From Polaromonas sp. A23 (GTDB lineage: Bacteria; Pseudomonadota; Gammaproteobacteria; Burkholderiales; Burkholderiaceae_C): a stretch of 64,000 nucleotides of DNA. Shown here piece after piece: positions 36,383 to 46,055 of the stretch. The DNA is taken from assembly GCF_002001015.1 (NCBI RefSeq), contig NZ_MUNO01000006.1, positions 1-64,000 on the forward strand. Direction: 5' to 3'. The position numbers and the translations under genes are program-made. A model generated the notes under the pieces. That model ran no database searches. It had not been told where the DNA came from and worked only from the letters and a program-made list of their open reading frames with translations. Each line of letters starts with the position of its first letter. Positions within the stretch are counted from its first letter, which is position 1.

Positions 36383-39300
36383 GCTGCTTCTCCCATTTGC
36401 TGCACAGCGAACGCTCTGTCGTCATCGCGCGGTGTGTCCAGCCAGTCCACTTTGTCCATCTTGCGCACCACGACAAATTCGTCGCGGTTGGTGCCTATGG
36501 TTCCGTAGTAGTTGAAGCCGTATGAGAGTTGCGCATACCCGCCGATCATGTGGGTCGGCTTGAGCACGATGCGTGTGACCGAGTTGTGGATGCCGCCACG
36601 CTGGCCGGTGATCTCCGAACCCGGGGTGTTGACGATTTTTTCCTGCGCGTGATACATCATGACCATGCCGGGCTTGACCCGCTGGCTGACGACGGCCCGC
36701 GCGGCAATGGCTCCGTTGACGTTGTAGGCCTCGATCCAGTCGTTGTCTTCCACGCCGATGAGCTTGGCGTCATCTTCACTGAGCCAGATGATGGGCCCGC
36801 CCCGGCTCAGCGTCAGCATCAACAGGTTGTCGGTGTACGTTGAGTGAATGCCCCACTTCTGGTGCGGCGTGATGAAGTTCAGCAGTATCTCGGTGTTGCC
36901 GTTGGTACGGATACCGTGCACCCCGGCGGTGGCCTTCAGGTTCACCGGCGGCCGGTAGCTGGCCAGGCCCTCGCCGAAAGCCAGCATCCACGGGTGGTCC
37001 TGGTAGAACTGCTGACGGCCCGTGAGGGTGCGCCATGGGATCAGTTCATGCACATTGGTGTAGCCGGCGTTGTACGACACGGTTTCCGATTCGATACCAC
37101 TCCAGGTCGGTGAGCTGATGATCTTGCGCGGCTGCGCCTGGATGTCGCGGAAGCGAATCTTCTCGTCCTCGCGGTGAAGTGCCAGGTGCATGTGCTCGCG
37201 CCCGGTCTGCTTGCCGAGTGCCGCCCAGGCCTTGACAGCCACGTGGCCGTTGGTTTCAGGCGCAAGCTGCAAGACCATTTCGCAGGCATCGATGTCGCTG
37301 TTGATGCGTGGCATGCCCTGCGTTACACCGGGCTCCGTCACCAGGCCGTTGAGTTCGCCAAGCTGACGCACTTCGGTTTCCGTATTCCAGGCGATGCCCT
37401 TGCCGCCGTTGCCCACCTTGCTGAGCAGGAGGCCGACGGCCGTGAAACGTTTGTAGACGTTGGGATAGTCGCGTTCAACCACCTGCATCTGGGGTGCCGT
37501 CTTGCCGGGCACCAACTCGCACTCGCCGCGCTTCCAGTCCTTGACGTCAAAAGGCTGGGCCAGCTCGCCCGGGCTATCGTGCATCACCGGGGTCAGCACC
37601 ATTTCCTTCTCGACACCGAGATGGCCTTCGCACAGTTCGCTGAATTTCCTCGCGAAGCCCTTGTAGATTTCCCAGTCGCTTTTGGATTGCCACACCGGGT
37701 CCACCGCGGTGGACAGCGGATGGATGAAGGGGTGCATGTCACTGGTGTTGAGGTCGTTTTTTTCGTACCAGGTCGCGGTCGGCAACACGATATCGGAGTA
37801 CAAGCAGGTCGTGCTCATGCGGAAATCGAGCGTGACCAGCAGGTCCAGTTTGCCTTCGGGTGCCTTGTCGTGCCAGACCACCTCCTGGGGCTTGCCTTCT
37901 TCGGCGCCGAGGTCTTTTCCCTGAACGCCGTTGTCCGTACCGAGCAGGTGCTTGAGGAAATACTCATGGCCCTTGCCCGACGAACCGATGATGTTGGAGC
38001 GCCAGACAAACATGTTGCGTGGCCAGTTGTCCGGATGGTCCGGGTCCTCGCAGCTCATCTTGAGCGAACCGTCCTTGAGCGACTTGACGACATAGTCCTT
38101 GGCATCCAGACCCGCGGCCTGCGCGTCCTTGACCACCTGCATCGGGTTGGTCTGCAATTGCGGCGCGCTCGGCAACCAGCCCATGCGTTCGGCGCGCACG
38201 TTGTAGTCAATCATGCTGCCGCCGTAAAGCTTCTTGTCAGCGAGCGGGGACAACACCTCGTCAACGCCGAGCTTCTCGTAGCGCCACTGGTCGGTGTGCG
38301 CATAAAAGAAGCTGGTGGAGTTCATCTGCCGGGGTGGACGGATCCAGTCGAGCGCAAAGGCCAGCGGTGTCCAGCCGGTTTGCGGCCGCAGTTTTTCCTG
38401 GCCCACGTAGTGCGCCCAGCCGCCACCGCTCTTGCCGATGCAGCCGCACATCATCAGCATGTTGATGACACTGCGGTAATTCATGTCACTGTGGTACCAG
38501 TGGTTCATGCCAGCGCCGATAATGACCATGGACCGGCCTTCGGTCTTGTCGGCATTGTCGGCAAACTGGCGTGCAACGGCGATGATCTGGTCGCGCGGCA
38601 CACCGGTGATCTGCTCCTGCCAGGCCGGGGTGTAGGGGGTGTTGTCGTCAAAGTCGGCGGCGGCCAGTTCACCGGGCAAGCCGCGGGGAATGCCGTACTG
38701 CGCGGCCTGCAGGTCGAACACGGTCGCCACCAGGGCCGAACGCTCCTCGCCGGCCTTGCCGAGGGAAATGCGCTGCACCGGTACCGTACGCACCAGCACA
38801 TCACCCTGCTCGTTGTTCTGGAAATGTTCATGGTGGATACCGCCGAAGTACGGAAAGCCGACCTTGGCGCTGTCGGCGCTGGGTGCATCACCCTCCATCA
38901 CCGACAGCTTGAGGGTGACCTCGTCACCCTGGCGCGCCTCCTTGGACTCAAGGTTCCACTGCCCGGCGTCGGCACGGCCGTCCGGACCCCAGCGAAAGCC
39001 GATGGCACCGTGCGGCAGCACGACCTTGCCCTGCGCGTCGAAGGCGACGGTTTTCCATTCGGGGTTGTTCGCCTGGCCCAGCTTGCCGTTGAAGTCTGAC
39101 GCACGCACATAACGGTCCGGCACCATGACAGTCTCGCCGTTTTCCAGCTGATGCTCCTTGAGCATGACCAGCATGGGCAGGTCGGTGTAGCGGCGTGCGT
39201 AGTGGTCGAAGTAGGCTGAGCGCGGCTTGCCGTTGCCGCCGAAATAGAAATCCTTCAGGATTACATGGCCCATGGCCATGGCGACCGCAGCATCGGTGCC

Positions 39301-40197
39301 TTGCTTGGGGTGCAGCCACAGGTCGGACAACTTGGCGACCTCGGAATAGTCGGGCGTGATGGCCACGGTTTTGGTGCCCTTGTAACGGACTTCGGTGAAG
39401 AAGTGCGCGTCGGGGGTGCGCGTCTGCGGCACGTTGGAGCCCCATGCAATGATGAACCCGGAGTTGTACCAGTCAGCCGACTCAGGCACGTCGGTCTGCT
39501 CACCCCAGATTTGCGGACTCGAGGGGGGCAGGTCGCAGTACCAGTCGTAAAAACTCATGCACACGCCGCCAATCAGCGACAGGTAACGCGAGCCCGCCGC
39601 GTAACTGACCATGGACATCGCCGGAATCGGTGAAAAGCCGATGATGCGGTCGGCGCCGTGCTTCTTGATCGTGTGAACGTTGGAGGCCGCAATGATCTCG
39701 TTAACCTCGTCCCAGCTGGAACGAACAAAGCCGCCAAGGCCGCGCACACTCTGGTAGTCGCGCCGCTTGACGTCGTCCTGCACCACGGCCGCCCAGGCCT
39801 CCACCGGCGGCAAAGTCAGGCGCGCCTCGCGCCAGTGTTTGAGCAGGCGCGCACGCACCATGGGGTATTTCACGCGGTTGGCGCTGTAGAGGTACCAGCT
39901 GTAGCTGGCACCGCGCGCGCAGCCGCGCGGCTCGTGGTTAGGCATGTCCCAGCGCGTGCGCGGGTAGTCGGTCTGCTGGGTTTCCCAGGTGACGATGCCG
40001 CCCTTGACATAAATCTTCCACGAGCACGATCCGGTGCAGTTCACGCCATGGGTGCTACGCACGATCTTGTCGTGCGCCCAGCGGTTGCGGTAGGCGTCTT
40101 CCCAGGTCCGGTCTTCGGCGGTGGTGACACCGTGAGCCCCGGAGAAGGACTCCCTGGGGTTGGAAAAGTGACTCAGTCGATCAAGAAAATGACTCAT
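36379..40197 (-). CDS. narG: Respiratory nitrate reductase, alpha (molybdenum) subunit
   Basis: The catalytic subunit of the membrane-bound cytoplasm-facing nitrate reductase, reducing nitrate to nitrite at a Mo-bisMGD centre. The 1272-residue protein has the N-terminal His/Cys [4Fe-4S] site in STHGVNCTGSCSWK near residue 50, the region WGSNVPQTRTPDAHFF containing the Asp that ligates Mo, and the long molybdopterin domains (for example GAGMNHWYHSDMNYR and GRQQFYQDHP). Length is close to E. coli NarG (1247 aa). No twin-arginine signal sequence is evident, which fits the cytoplasmic side. It begins 42 nt after narK2. Confidence 0.98.
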   Translation of the reverse strand: MSHFLDRLSHFSNPRESFSGAHGVTTAEDRTWEDAYRNRWAHDKIVRSTHGVNCTGSCSWKIYVKGGIVTWETQQTDYPRTRWDMPNHEPRGCARGASYSWYLYSANRVKYPMVRARLLKHWREARLTLPPVEAWAAVVQDDVKRRDYQSVRGLGGFVRSSWDEVNEIIAASNVHTIKKHGADRIIGFSPIPAMSMVSYAAGSRYLSLIGGVCMSFYDWYCDLPPSSPQIWGEQTDVPESADWYNSGFIIAWGSNVPQTRTPDAHFFTEVRYKGTKTVAITPDYSEVAKLSDLWLHPKQGTDAAVAMAMGHVILKDFYFGGNGKPRSAYFDHYARRYTDLPMLVMLKEHQLENGETVMVPDRYVRASDFNGKLGQANNPEWKTVAFDAQGKVVLPHGAIGFRWGPDGRADAGQWNLESKEARQGDEVTLKLSVMEGDAPSADSAKVGFPYFGGIHHEHFQNNEQGDVLVRTVPVQRISLGKAGEERSALVATVFDLQAAQYGIPRGLPGELAAADFDDNTPYTPAWQEQITGVPRDQIIAVARQFADNADKTEGRSMVIIGAGMNHWYHSDMNYRSVINMLMMCGCIGKSGGGWAHYVGQEKLRPQTGWTPLAFALDWIRPPRQMNSTSFFYAHTDQWRYEKLGVDEVLSPLADKKLYGGSMIDYNVRAERMGWLPSAPQLQTNPMQVVKDAQAAGLDAKDYVVKSLKDGSLKMSCEDPDHPDNWPRNMFVWRSNIIGSSGKGHEYFLKHLLGTDNGVQGKDLGAEEGKPQEVVWHDKAPEGKLDLLVTLDFRMSTTCLYSDIVLPTATWYEKNDLNTSDMHPFIHPLSTAVDPVWQSKSDWEIYKGFARKFSELCEGHLGVEKEMVLTPVMHDSPGELAQPFDVKDWKRGECELVPGKTAPQMQVVERDYPNVYKRFTAVGLLLSKVGNGGKGIAWNTETEVRQLGELNGLVTEPGVTQGMPRINSDIDACEMVLQLAPETNGHVAVKAWAALGKQTGREHMHLALHREDEKIRFRDIQAQPRKIISSPTWSGIESETVSYNAGYTNVHELIPWRTLTGRQQFYQDHPWMLAFGEGLASYRPPVNLKATAGVHGIRTNGNTEILLNFITPHQKWGIHSTYTDNLLMLTLSRGGPIIWLSEDDAKLIGVEDNDWIEAYNVNGAIAARAVVSQRVKPGMVMMYHAQEKIVNTPGSEITGQRGGIHNSVTRIVLKPTHMIGGYAQLSYGFNYYGTIGTNRDEFVVVRKMDKVDWLDTPRDDDRAFAVQQMGEAA

Positions 40198-40239
40198 TGG
40201 ATTCTCCGGTAAAGCGGTAAAAGCGGGCTCTGCGGCGGG

Positions 40240-41904
40240 TCAGGGGTTTTTGATCTCTGCGCCGCGGCGCAGGTAAAACCACCAGTTCAGCACCAGGCAC
40301 AGGGCATAAAAGATGGCAAAGCCGTACATGGCGTTTTCCGGCGTGCCGGCCTTGATTTGCGCGCCGATGACCACCGGGGCGATGAAGGCGCCGTAGGCGG
40401 CAATGGCCGAGGTCCAGCCCAACACCGGGCCGGCCTGTTGGCGATCGAAAATGACGCCAATCGTGCGGAAGGTGGAACCGTTGCCGATGCCGCTGGCGGC
40501 AAACAACACGATAAACAACACCATGAAGAGTAAAAAATACTCCTCGGGCGTGGCCGACTTGTAGGCCAGAAGCATGACGTAGCCCACGCCTGCCGAGGCC
40601 GCGACCATGACGGCAGAAATAACCTGGGTCACGATGGAGCCGCCCACCTTGTCGGACACCCAACCACCCACGGGGCGAATCAACGCGCCTACAAAGGGAC
40701 CTATCCAGGCGAAGGTCAGTGCCGAGGGCGCGTTGGGATTTTTCAGCACGTGCTGCATGACACCTGCTGCGTCAGGCACATGGCTGATGCCAAAAATCAC
40801 CGTGATGGCCAGCGGCAAGGCCATCGAAAATCCGATGAAGGAGCCGAAGGTCACGATGTACAGCAAGGTCAGCGACCAGGTGTGTTTGTTGCTGAAGATC
40901 GCAAACTGCTTGGTGATGTTTTCTTTCATCGTGCCAAAAGCAGTGAGCTTGAGCACCAGCAAGGTGCTTGCCACAATCAAGGGCATGGCGATCCACATGT
41001 TGAGCAAGCCCAAGCCCGTGGGTTTGGGCAGGTAAAGGTACAGGCCGATGCCTGCCGGCACAAACGACAGCGTGTAGAGCCAGATGATTTTGAGAAAAGC
41101 CGGGATCGTGCCGCCAATGGCGGGAGAAACGGTCTTCAGGTTGTTCATGCCAAAGAAACAGAGGGCCGACAACGGTATCAGCGACAACAGCCAGGCAAAG
41201 CCGGCGTTCTGTATCCAAGTCGGTGTGCCCGCAACAATCTTGCCGAAAATCCAGCCGCTGTCCTTGACCAGCGTGGTCGATTCGCCTGCGAAGCCTCCAA
41301 ACAGACTCAGGGTCATCACCAGCGGTATGACGATCTGCATGGTCGTCACGCCGAAATTGCCCAGTCCCGCATTCAGGCCAAGTGCCGTGCCTTGCAGCCG
41401 CTTGGGAAAGAAGGTGCTGATGTTGGACATGGAGCTGGCGAAGTTGCCGCCACCCACCCCACACCACAAGGCCATCAACTGAAAGGACCACAGTGGCCAC
41501 TCGGGATGCTGCAGCACGATGCCGGTACCGATGGCCGGTGCCAGCAGCATTGAAGTTGTCAGGAAGATGGTGTTTCGCCCCCCGGCCAAGCGGATCAGGA
41601 AAGAGGCCGGAATGCGCATGGTGGCGCCGGCAAGACCCGCAATGGCCGTCAGCGTGAAGAGTTCGGCCTGGGTGAAGGGAAAGCCCAGGTTGAGCATCTG
41701 CACGGTGATGATGCCCCACATGCCCCAGACAGCAAAGCCGCAGAGCAGGCTGGGCACGGAGATCCAGAGGTTGCGGTAGGCAATACGCTTGCCGGTGCTT
41801 TCCCAGAACTGCTCGTCCTCGGGACGCCAATCGGTGATGTCGGCGCCGGAGGAACGCGACTGAAGGGCCGGAATGGCAGCACTCGCTGCGGACTTGGTAC
41901 TCAT
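40240..41904 (-). CDS. narK2: MFS nitrate/nitrite transporter, NarK2-like
   Basis: A 554-residue major facilitator protein of the nitrate/nitrite porter family. It shows the nitrate signature in LWCGVGGGNFASSMSNISTFFPKRLQG near residue 145 and a second one in the C-terminal half, with 12 or more hydrophobic segments. It is longer than E. coli NarK (463 aa), with an N-terminal cytoplasmic extension of about 45 residues (DWRPEDEQFWESTGKRIAYRN), as expected for the type II nitrate/nitrite antiporters found next to narG. It likely imports nitrate and exports nitrite. The gap to narK1 is 28 nt. Confidence 0.92.
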   Translation of the reverse strand: MSTKSAASAAIPALQSRSSGADITDWRPEDEQFWESTGKRIAYRNLWISVPSLLCGFAVWGMWGIITVQMLNLGFPFTQAELFTLTAIAGLAGATMRIPASFLIRLAGGRNTIFLTTSMLLAPAIGTGIVLQHPEWPLWSFQLMALWCGVGGGNFASSMSNISTFFPKRLQGTALGLNAGLGNFGVTTMQIVIPLVMTLSLFGGFAGESTTLVKDSGWIFGKIVAGTPTWIQNAGFAWLLSLIPLSALCFFGMNNLKTVSPAIGGTIPAFLKIIWLYTLSFVPAGIGLYLYLPKPTGLGLLNMWIAMPLIVASTLLVLKLTAFGTMKENITKQFAIFSNKHTWSLTLLYIVTFGSFIGFSMALPLAITVIFGISHVPDAAGVMQHVLKNPNAPSALTFAWIGPFVGALIRPVGGWVSDKVGGSIVTQVISAVMVAASAGVGYVMLLAYKSATPEEYFLLFMVLFIVLFAASGIGNGSTFRTIGVIFDRQQAGPVLGWTSAIAAYGAFIAPVVIGAQIKAGTPENAMYGFAIFYALCLVLNWWFYLRRGAEIKNP

Positions 41905-41932
41905 GATTTTTTCCTTGAAGAAGATGGCCGCA

Positions 41933-43195
41933 TCAGGCCGATGCGCCGCTTGCGTTCGATCCCATGACCTCGGTGCGCCGCACCTCGGTCCAGTACATCC
42001 AGATCAGCGAGACCCAAACAATGCCGTACATGAACATGAAAGCGCTGGAGCGGATGCCCGTCAGGTCCATCAGGCCGCCGAAGATGATGGGCAACACAAA
42101 ACCGCCCAGGCCACCGGCCAGGCCGACAATGCCGCTGATTGCACCGATGTTGGCGCCGTAGTCGTCGCTGATGTACTTGAACACGCTGGCCTTGCCGAAG
42201 GCCCAGGCAATGCCCAGGATGAACATCAGCGCGGTAAAGGTATAGACGTTCAGGCCGATGTGAAAGGTTGCCGGGCCATTGACCGTGAGAATGGTGAAAT
42301 CGGTCTGCGGGTAGGACAGCAGGAAGAGGCAGATCCAGCTGACCCACATCACCCACCAGGTCACGCTGTGCGCACCGTACTTGTCCGACAACACACCGCC
42401 AAAGGCCCGCAGCACGCCCCCGGGCAATGAGAAGCAGGCGGCCAGCAGCGCGGCCACGCGGATGTCGAGGCCAAATTCACCCACGTAGTACTGCACCATC
42501 CAGAGCGACAGGGCCACATAGCCGCCGAACACAATGCTGTAGTACTGGCAGTATTTGAGGACCTTGGGATCTTTCAAGGCCTTGAGCTGGTCGCTGAACT
42601 TGACGTGGCTGGGTACCAGGTGCGAAGGATCGCTGTAACTGAACAGCCAGAACAACACCAGCGCAGCCAGCATGATGACCGCATACACCTGCGGCACCAT
42701 GGCCCAGCCAAAAGCCACCAGCAGCACCGGCGCCACAAACTTGTTGACAGCCGCGCCGGAATTGCCAGCGCCATACACACCCATGGCCATGCCCTGGCGT
42801 TTTTTGGGGAACCAGCGCGCCACATAGGGTGTACCCACCGAGAAAGATCCACCGGCCAGGCCGACAAAAAGGCCGATCACCAGGAAATGCCAGTAGGCTG
42901 TGGCGTAACTCATGAGCCAGATGGCAGGCACCGTGGCGGCCATCAGAAGCGCCATGACGATGCGCCCGCCGTAGCGGTCGGTCCAGATGCCCAGCGGGAC
43001 GCGGATCAGCGAGCCGGTCAGCACCGGCGTGGCCGCGAGCAAGCCGAATTCCGTGGCGTTGAGGTTGAGCATCTTCTTGATCGGAATGCCGATCACGCCG
43101 AACATCATCCAGACCATGAAGCAGACGGTGAAGGCCAGCGTGCTGACAATCAGCACCGACCAGGCCTTCCTTGAATTACCAAGTTCAGAACTCAT
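41933..43195 (-). CDS. narK1: MFS nitrate transporter, NarK1-like
   Basis: A 420-residue major facilitator protein with about 12 hydrophobic segments and the family motif GIWTDRYGGRIVMALLM near residue 80, FVGLAGGSFSVGTPYVARWFPKKRQGMAMGVYGAGN near residue 120 (nitrate signature) and GGVLRAFGGVLSDKYGAH in the second half. Shorter NarK1-type proteins are mostly nitrate/proton symporters used to start respiration. The start MSSELGNSRKAW has a good AGGAGAAAC site. In some relatives NarK1 and NarK2 are fused; here they are separate genes. An FNR-like box lies about 150 nt upstream. Confidence 0.93.
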   Translation of the reverse strand: MSSELGNSRKAWSVLIVSTLAFTVCFMVWMMFGVIGIPIKKMLNLNATEFGLLAATPVLTGSLIRVPLGIWTDRYGGRIVMALLMAATVPAIWLMSYATAYWHFLVIGLFVGLAGGSFSVGTPYVARWFPKKRQGMAMGVYGAGNSGAAVNKFVAPVLLVAFGWAMVPQVYAVIMLAALVLFWLFSYSDPSHLVPSHVKFSDQLKALKDPKVLKYCQYYSIVFGGYVALSLWMVQYYVGEFGLDIRVAALLAACFSLPGGVLRAFGGVLSDKYGAHSVTWWVMWVSWICLFLLSYPQTDFTILTVNGPATFHIGLNVYTFTALMFILGIAWAFGKASVFKYISDDYGANIGAISGIVGLAGGLGGFVLPIIFGGLMDLTGIRSSAFMFMYGIVWVSLIWMYWTEVRRTEVMGSNASGASA

Positions 43196-43345
43196 GCATG
43201 TTTCTCCTGAGACATGGCATGACTGTCGGCTTTTAACGCGCCGCTGAATATCCTCCTTAGGAACAGGAAAACGGCATAAAAGAAACGGCGGCAAACCCGG
43301 CCGTCTCGTCCTGAAGAACTACTGCCGGGTCAAACTGCGCCGGAC

Positions 43346-43359
43346 TTGATTTTTGTCAA
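43346..43359. promoter_or_regulatory. FNR-like box upstream of narK1
   Basis: TTGAC-AAAA-ATCAA on the minus strand differs from the FNR consensus TTGAT-N4-ATCAA at one position. It lies about 150 nt upstream of narK1 and overlaps the narL stop codon. The expected -10 downstream of it is poor (CAGTAGTTC), so the exact start is unclear. Confidence 0.55.
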
Positions 43360-44057
43360 GTCAGGTCGCGGCCAGTCGCGTAAACGGCGGCCTGCACCCG
43401 CGAGCTGAGCTGCAATTTGCGCAGGATGTGCTGGACGTGAATCTTCACCGTGGTCTCCGCAATGTCGAGCTTGCGGGCAATCACCTTGTTGCTGTCGCCG
43501 TTCGCAACCAGCGCAAGCACCTCCCGCTCGCGGGCCGACAGCAGCGCAAGGGCCGAGTCGTCCTGCGTCGGCGCGCTCCCGTTGTGACCCGTCTCCACGG
43601 GGGCGGCCTCCCCGGTCGTGGGCAGTGGGGGTTTGGACCGGAAGGCAGCCACCAGCTTGGTCATCATCTCCGGGCTGACCACCGACTCGCCATCCAGCAC
43701 CTTGATGATGGACTCAGACAAGCTGTCGAGCTCCACGGTTTTGAGCAGATAACCGTCGGCGCCTGCCTGCAGCGCGGTGGCAAGATCGTCTTCGTTTTCA
43801 CTCACCGTCAGCATCAGTATGCGGGCACCGGGCGCTGCATCCTTGAGCGCGGCAATGCCGTCAACACCGAGAACACCAGGCAGGTGGTTGTCGAGCAGGA
43901 CGAGATCCGGTTTACGCCGCTCCACGCAGCGCAGGGCCTCGCCGATATCGCCGGCTTCCCCGGCGACCTCGAAACGCCCGTCCTGCGACAGCAGTGCAAC
44001 CAGCCCGCGACGGAACAGAGTGTGGTCGTCGACCACCAGCAGCTCAATCGGTTTCAC
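43356..44057 (-). CDS. narL: Nitrate/nitrite response regulator
   Basis: A 233-residue LuxR-type response regulator. The receiver has Asp 10-11, phosphoacceptor Asp 56 in LVLLDNHLPG and the Lys in GYLLKTVE; a linker of about 40 residues leads to the DNA-binding domain LSAREREVLALVANGDSNKVIARKLDIAETTVKIHVQHILRKL. The start codon is GTG at 44057. Its partner narX lies 12 nt upstream, and narK1 follows after 160 nt, so it most likely activates the nar genes in response to nitrate. TACYYMT-type NarL sites were looked for near narK1 but none stood out. Confidence 0.94.
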   Translation of the reverse strand: MKPIELLVVDDHTLFRRGLVALLSQDGRFEVAGEAGDIGEALRCVERRKPDLVLLDNHLPGVLGVDGIAALKDAAPGARILMLTVSENEDDLATALQAGADGYLLKTVELDSLSESIIKVLDGESVVSPEMMTKLVAAFRSKPPLPTTGEAAPVETGHNGSAPTQDDSALALLSAREREVLALVANGDSNKVIARKLDIAETTVKIHVQHILRKLQLSSRVQAAVYATGRDLT

Positions 44058-44069
44058 GGTGTTCTTTCT

Positions 44070-45992
44070 TCAACTGGTGTGTGCAGGCAACGCCATGCCC
44101 GGTGACTTCACCGCCATGCCACCACCCACCTCCGGATGCGGCGGCAGCGTCAGCATGACTGTGGTGCCCTGCCCCGCCGCGGAAGCCACCTTGACCTCGG
44201 CACCGATGCGGCTGGCACGCTCGCGCATGATGTTCAGACCTACATGGGAGTCGCCGGGATGTTTGCTGGTGTCAAAGCCGGCGCCATTGTCGTGGACCAC
44301 AAAACGCCAGCGCTCGCCCTTGACCACATCCAGGCCGACTTGTGTGGCGCCAGCATGTTTTCGTATATTGGACAGGGCCTCCTGGAGTACATGCAAGACC
44401 TGAACCTGCACGTCTGAAGGCAGCGGCAGCCCCTGGCCCTGCACCTGCAACTGGGCAGGAAGACCCGTCTGACTCTGGAACTTCTGCAGGGTTTCCTGCA
44501 AGGCTTGCTCGATGTCGTCTGTATTGGTCCGCGTGCGGAAATGAACCAGCAACTCACGAACGTCCCCAATGCTTTCACGCAAGCCGACGTCCAACTCATC
44601 AAGGGTGGCCTGGACCTGCTGCTCCTGGCCGCGCTGCACGGCAGAGCGCAGCAACTGCACCTGGATCTTCAGGAACGCGAGCGACTGTGCGATCGAGTCA
44701 TGCAGGTTGCGCGCCAGCAGTGCGCGCTCTTCCGCCACGGCGGCTTCCCGGTCCAGGGCATCGGCGCGCAGGCCTTCCAGCGAACTGGCCAGATGGCTCG
44801 CCAGCGCGTCCAGCAACTCGGTTTCATCGGCGCTCAGCAGGACAGGTGTGCGAAAGAACAGGTTGAATTCACCCAGCACGCGCTGCTGCAGGCGTATCGG
44901 CACGCTGACCACGCTCTCGTAGCCCACCTTGGCGCAGTGGCGTACTGGCGCTTCGTCGTGACTGAGGATGGGAATCACCCGGGTGCGCGCGTCCGGCTTC
45001 AGGTTGCCACAGGCGCAAGCCCCGGCCAACAGGCTGCGCTCTTCTTCCACGAGGTCTTGCGGGAAACAATCCGTCGCCAGCATCAGGTAGCGCTGGTTGG
45101 CATCGTCTGACCAGCGAACCGCGGCGGCGTCCGCTTTCATCACGCCGCGCACGCGCTGGGCAAAACCGCGCGCCAGCTCGTCAATGCTGCCCGCCTGGGC
45201 CAGGAAGGCACTGACCTTGTACAGCGCCTCCAGCCGCGCGCGCTGCGCCTCGATACGCCGTGTCTTCGCCTCGACCTTGGCTTCCAGCCCTTCGTAAAGC
45301 GACTGTAGCGTCATGGCCATGTGGTTGAAGCCGGCGGCCACCTGGCCAAACTCGTCTACGGCATCAACCTCGACTCGCGTTCTGAAGTCCCCGGACTCCA
45401 GCTTGCGCAAGCTCTCGCGAAGCTGCCCCAAAGGATTGATCACGTACATGTAGCCGGTGTAGAGCATGATGACCGCCCCGCCTATAGCCAGTGCCATCAT
45501 CAGGAGCTGGAACAGGTTCAGGATGGCGGTCAGGCGGGACAGATGCTGCTCGATCACCAGCACCAGGTGGTCGCTCGCCTCCACAAACTCGCCGCCGGCC
45601 TTCAGCAGGGCCTGCGCCTGCGGAGCCGGTTCGGCCAGCCACAGCTGCCGCTGATCACGCCACAGGGACTCGACGTTGGCAAAACGCAAGCGCACCTGGT
45701 CGTCCCACGGCACAAACAGCGGCCGGGACGGATCACCCTCGCGCAGCAGCGCCAGGCTCTCGTCGAACCGAGCCACCAGGCCCTGCAATTCGTTGCGCTC
45801 CACCCCCGCCTGCACCGCGCTGGCCAGGCGCCAGGTCTGCATGCGCATGCGCCCGGCCTCGTTGACAGCCGCCGCGCCTCCCTCCAGCTGCCAGGTCACC
45901 CACAGCGTCAAGCCGATCGACATCAAGGCGACCAACAGCAGGCTCGCGCCTATGCGCATGAGTTTTTTGGAAAGCGAGGCCGTCTGTTGCAT
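44070..45992 (-). CDS. narX: Nitrate/nitrite sensor histidine kinase
   Basis: A 640-residue membrane sensor. A first transmembrane helix (residues 12-34) is followed by the nitrate-binding P-box NEAGRMRMQTWRLA (44-57), a periplasmic four-helix domain, a second transmembrane helix near 165-185, HAMP, a cysteine-containing central GAF-like region (SLLAGACACGNLKPDAR), and the HisKA_3 site ERALLARNLHDSIAQSLAFLKIQ with HATPase motifs HDNGAGFD and HVGLNIMRERA. The architecture is that of NarX rather than NarQ. It phosphorylates NarL, encoded immediately downstream. Confidence 0.95.
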   Translation of the reverse strand: MQQTASLSKKLMRIGASLLLVALMSIGLTLWVTWQLEGGAAAVNEAGRMRMQTWRLASAVQAGVERNELQGLVARFDESLALLREGDPSRPLFVPWDDQVRLRFANVESLWRDQRQLWLAEPAPQAQALLKAGGEFVEASDHLVLVIEQHLSRLTAILNLFQLLMMALAIGGAVIMLYTGYMYVINPLGQLRESLRKLESGDFRTRVEVDAVDEFGQVAAGFNHMAMTLQSLYEGLEAKVEAKTRRIEAQRARLEALYKVSAFLAQAGSIDELARGFAQRVRGVMKADAAAVRWSDDANQRYLMLATDCFPQDLVEEERSLLAGACACGNLKPDARTRVIPILSHDEAPVRHCAKVGYESVVSVPIRLQQRVLGEFNLFFRTPVLLSADETELLDALASHLASSLEGLRADALDREAAVAEERALLARNLHDSIAQSLAFLKIQVQLLRSAVQRGQEQQVQATLDELDVGLRESIGDVRELLVHFRTRTNTDDIEQALQETLQKFQSQTGLPAQLQVQGQGLPLPSDVQVQVLHVLQEALSNIRKHAGATQVGLDVVKGERWRFVVHDNGAGFDTSKHPGDSHVGLNIMRERASRIGAEVKVASAAGQGTTVMLTLPPHPEVGGGMAVKSPGMALPAHTS

Positions 45993-46055
45993 GGGCGCTA
46001 GCGTAACGCCGATCCGGGCACTGCGCCATGACTGTACGCAACAAGGCCAGGCTGG

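Noticed and set aside
37174-39099. A 641-codon open frame on the plus strand
   Set aside because: It lies wholly within narG on the opposite strand and has the His/Ala/Val/Arg-rich composition of a shadow frame.
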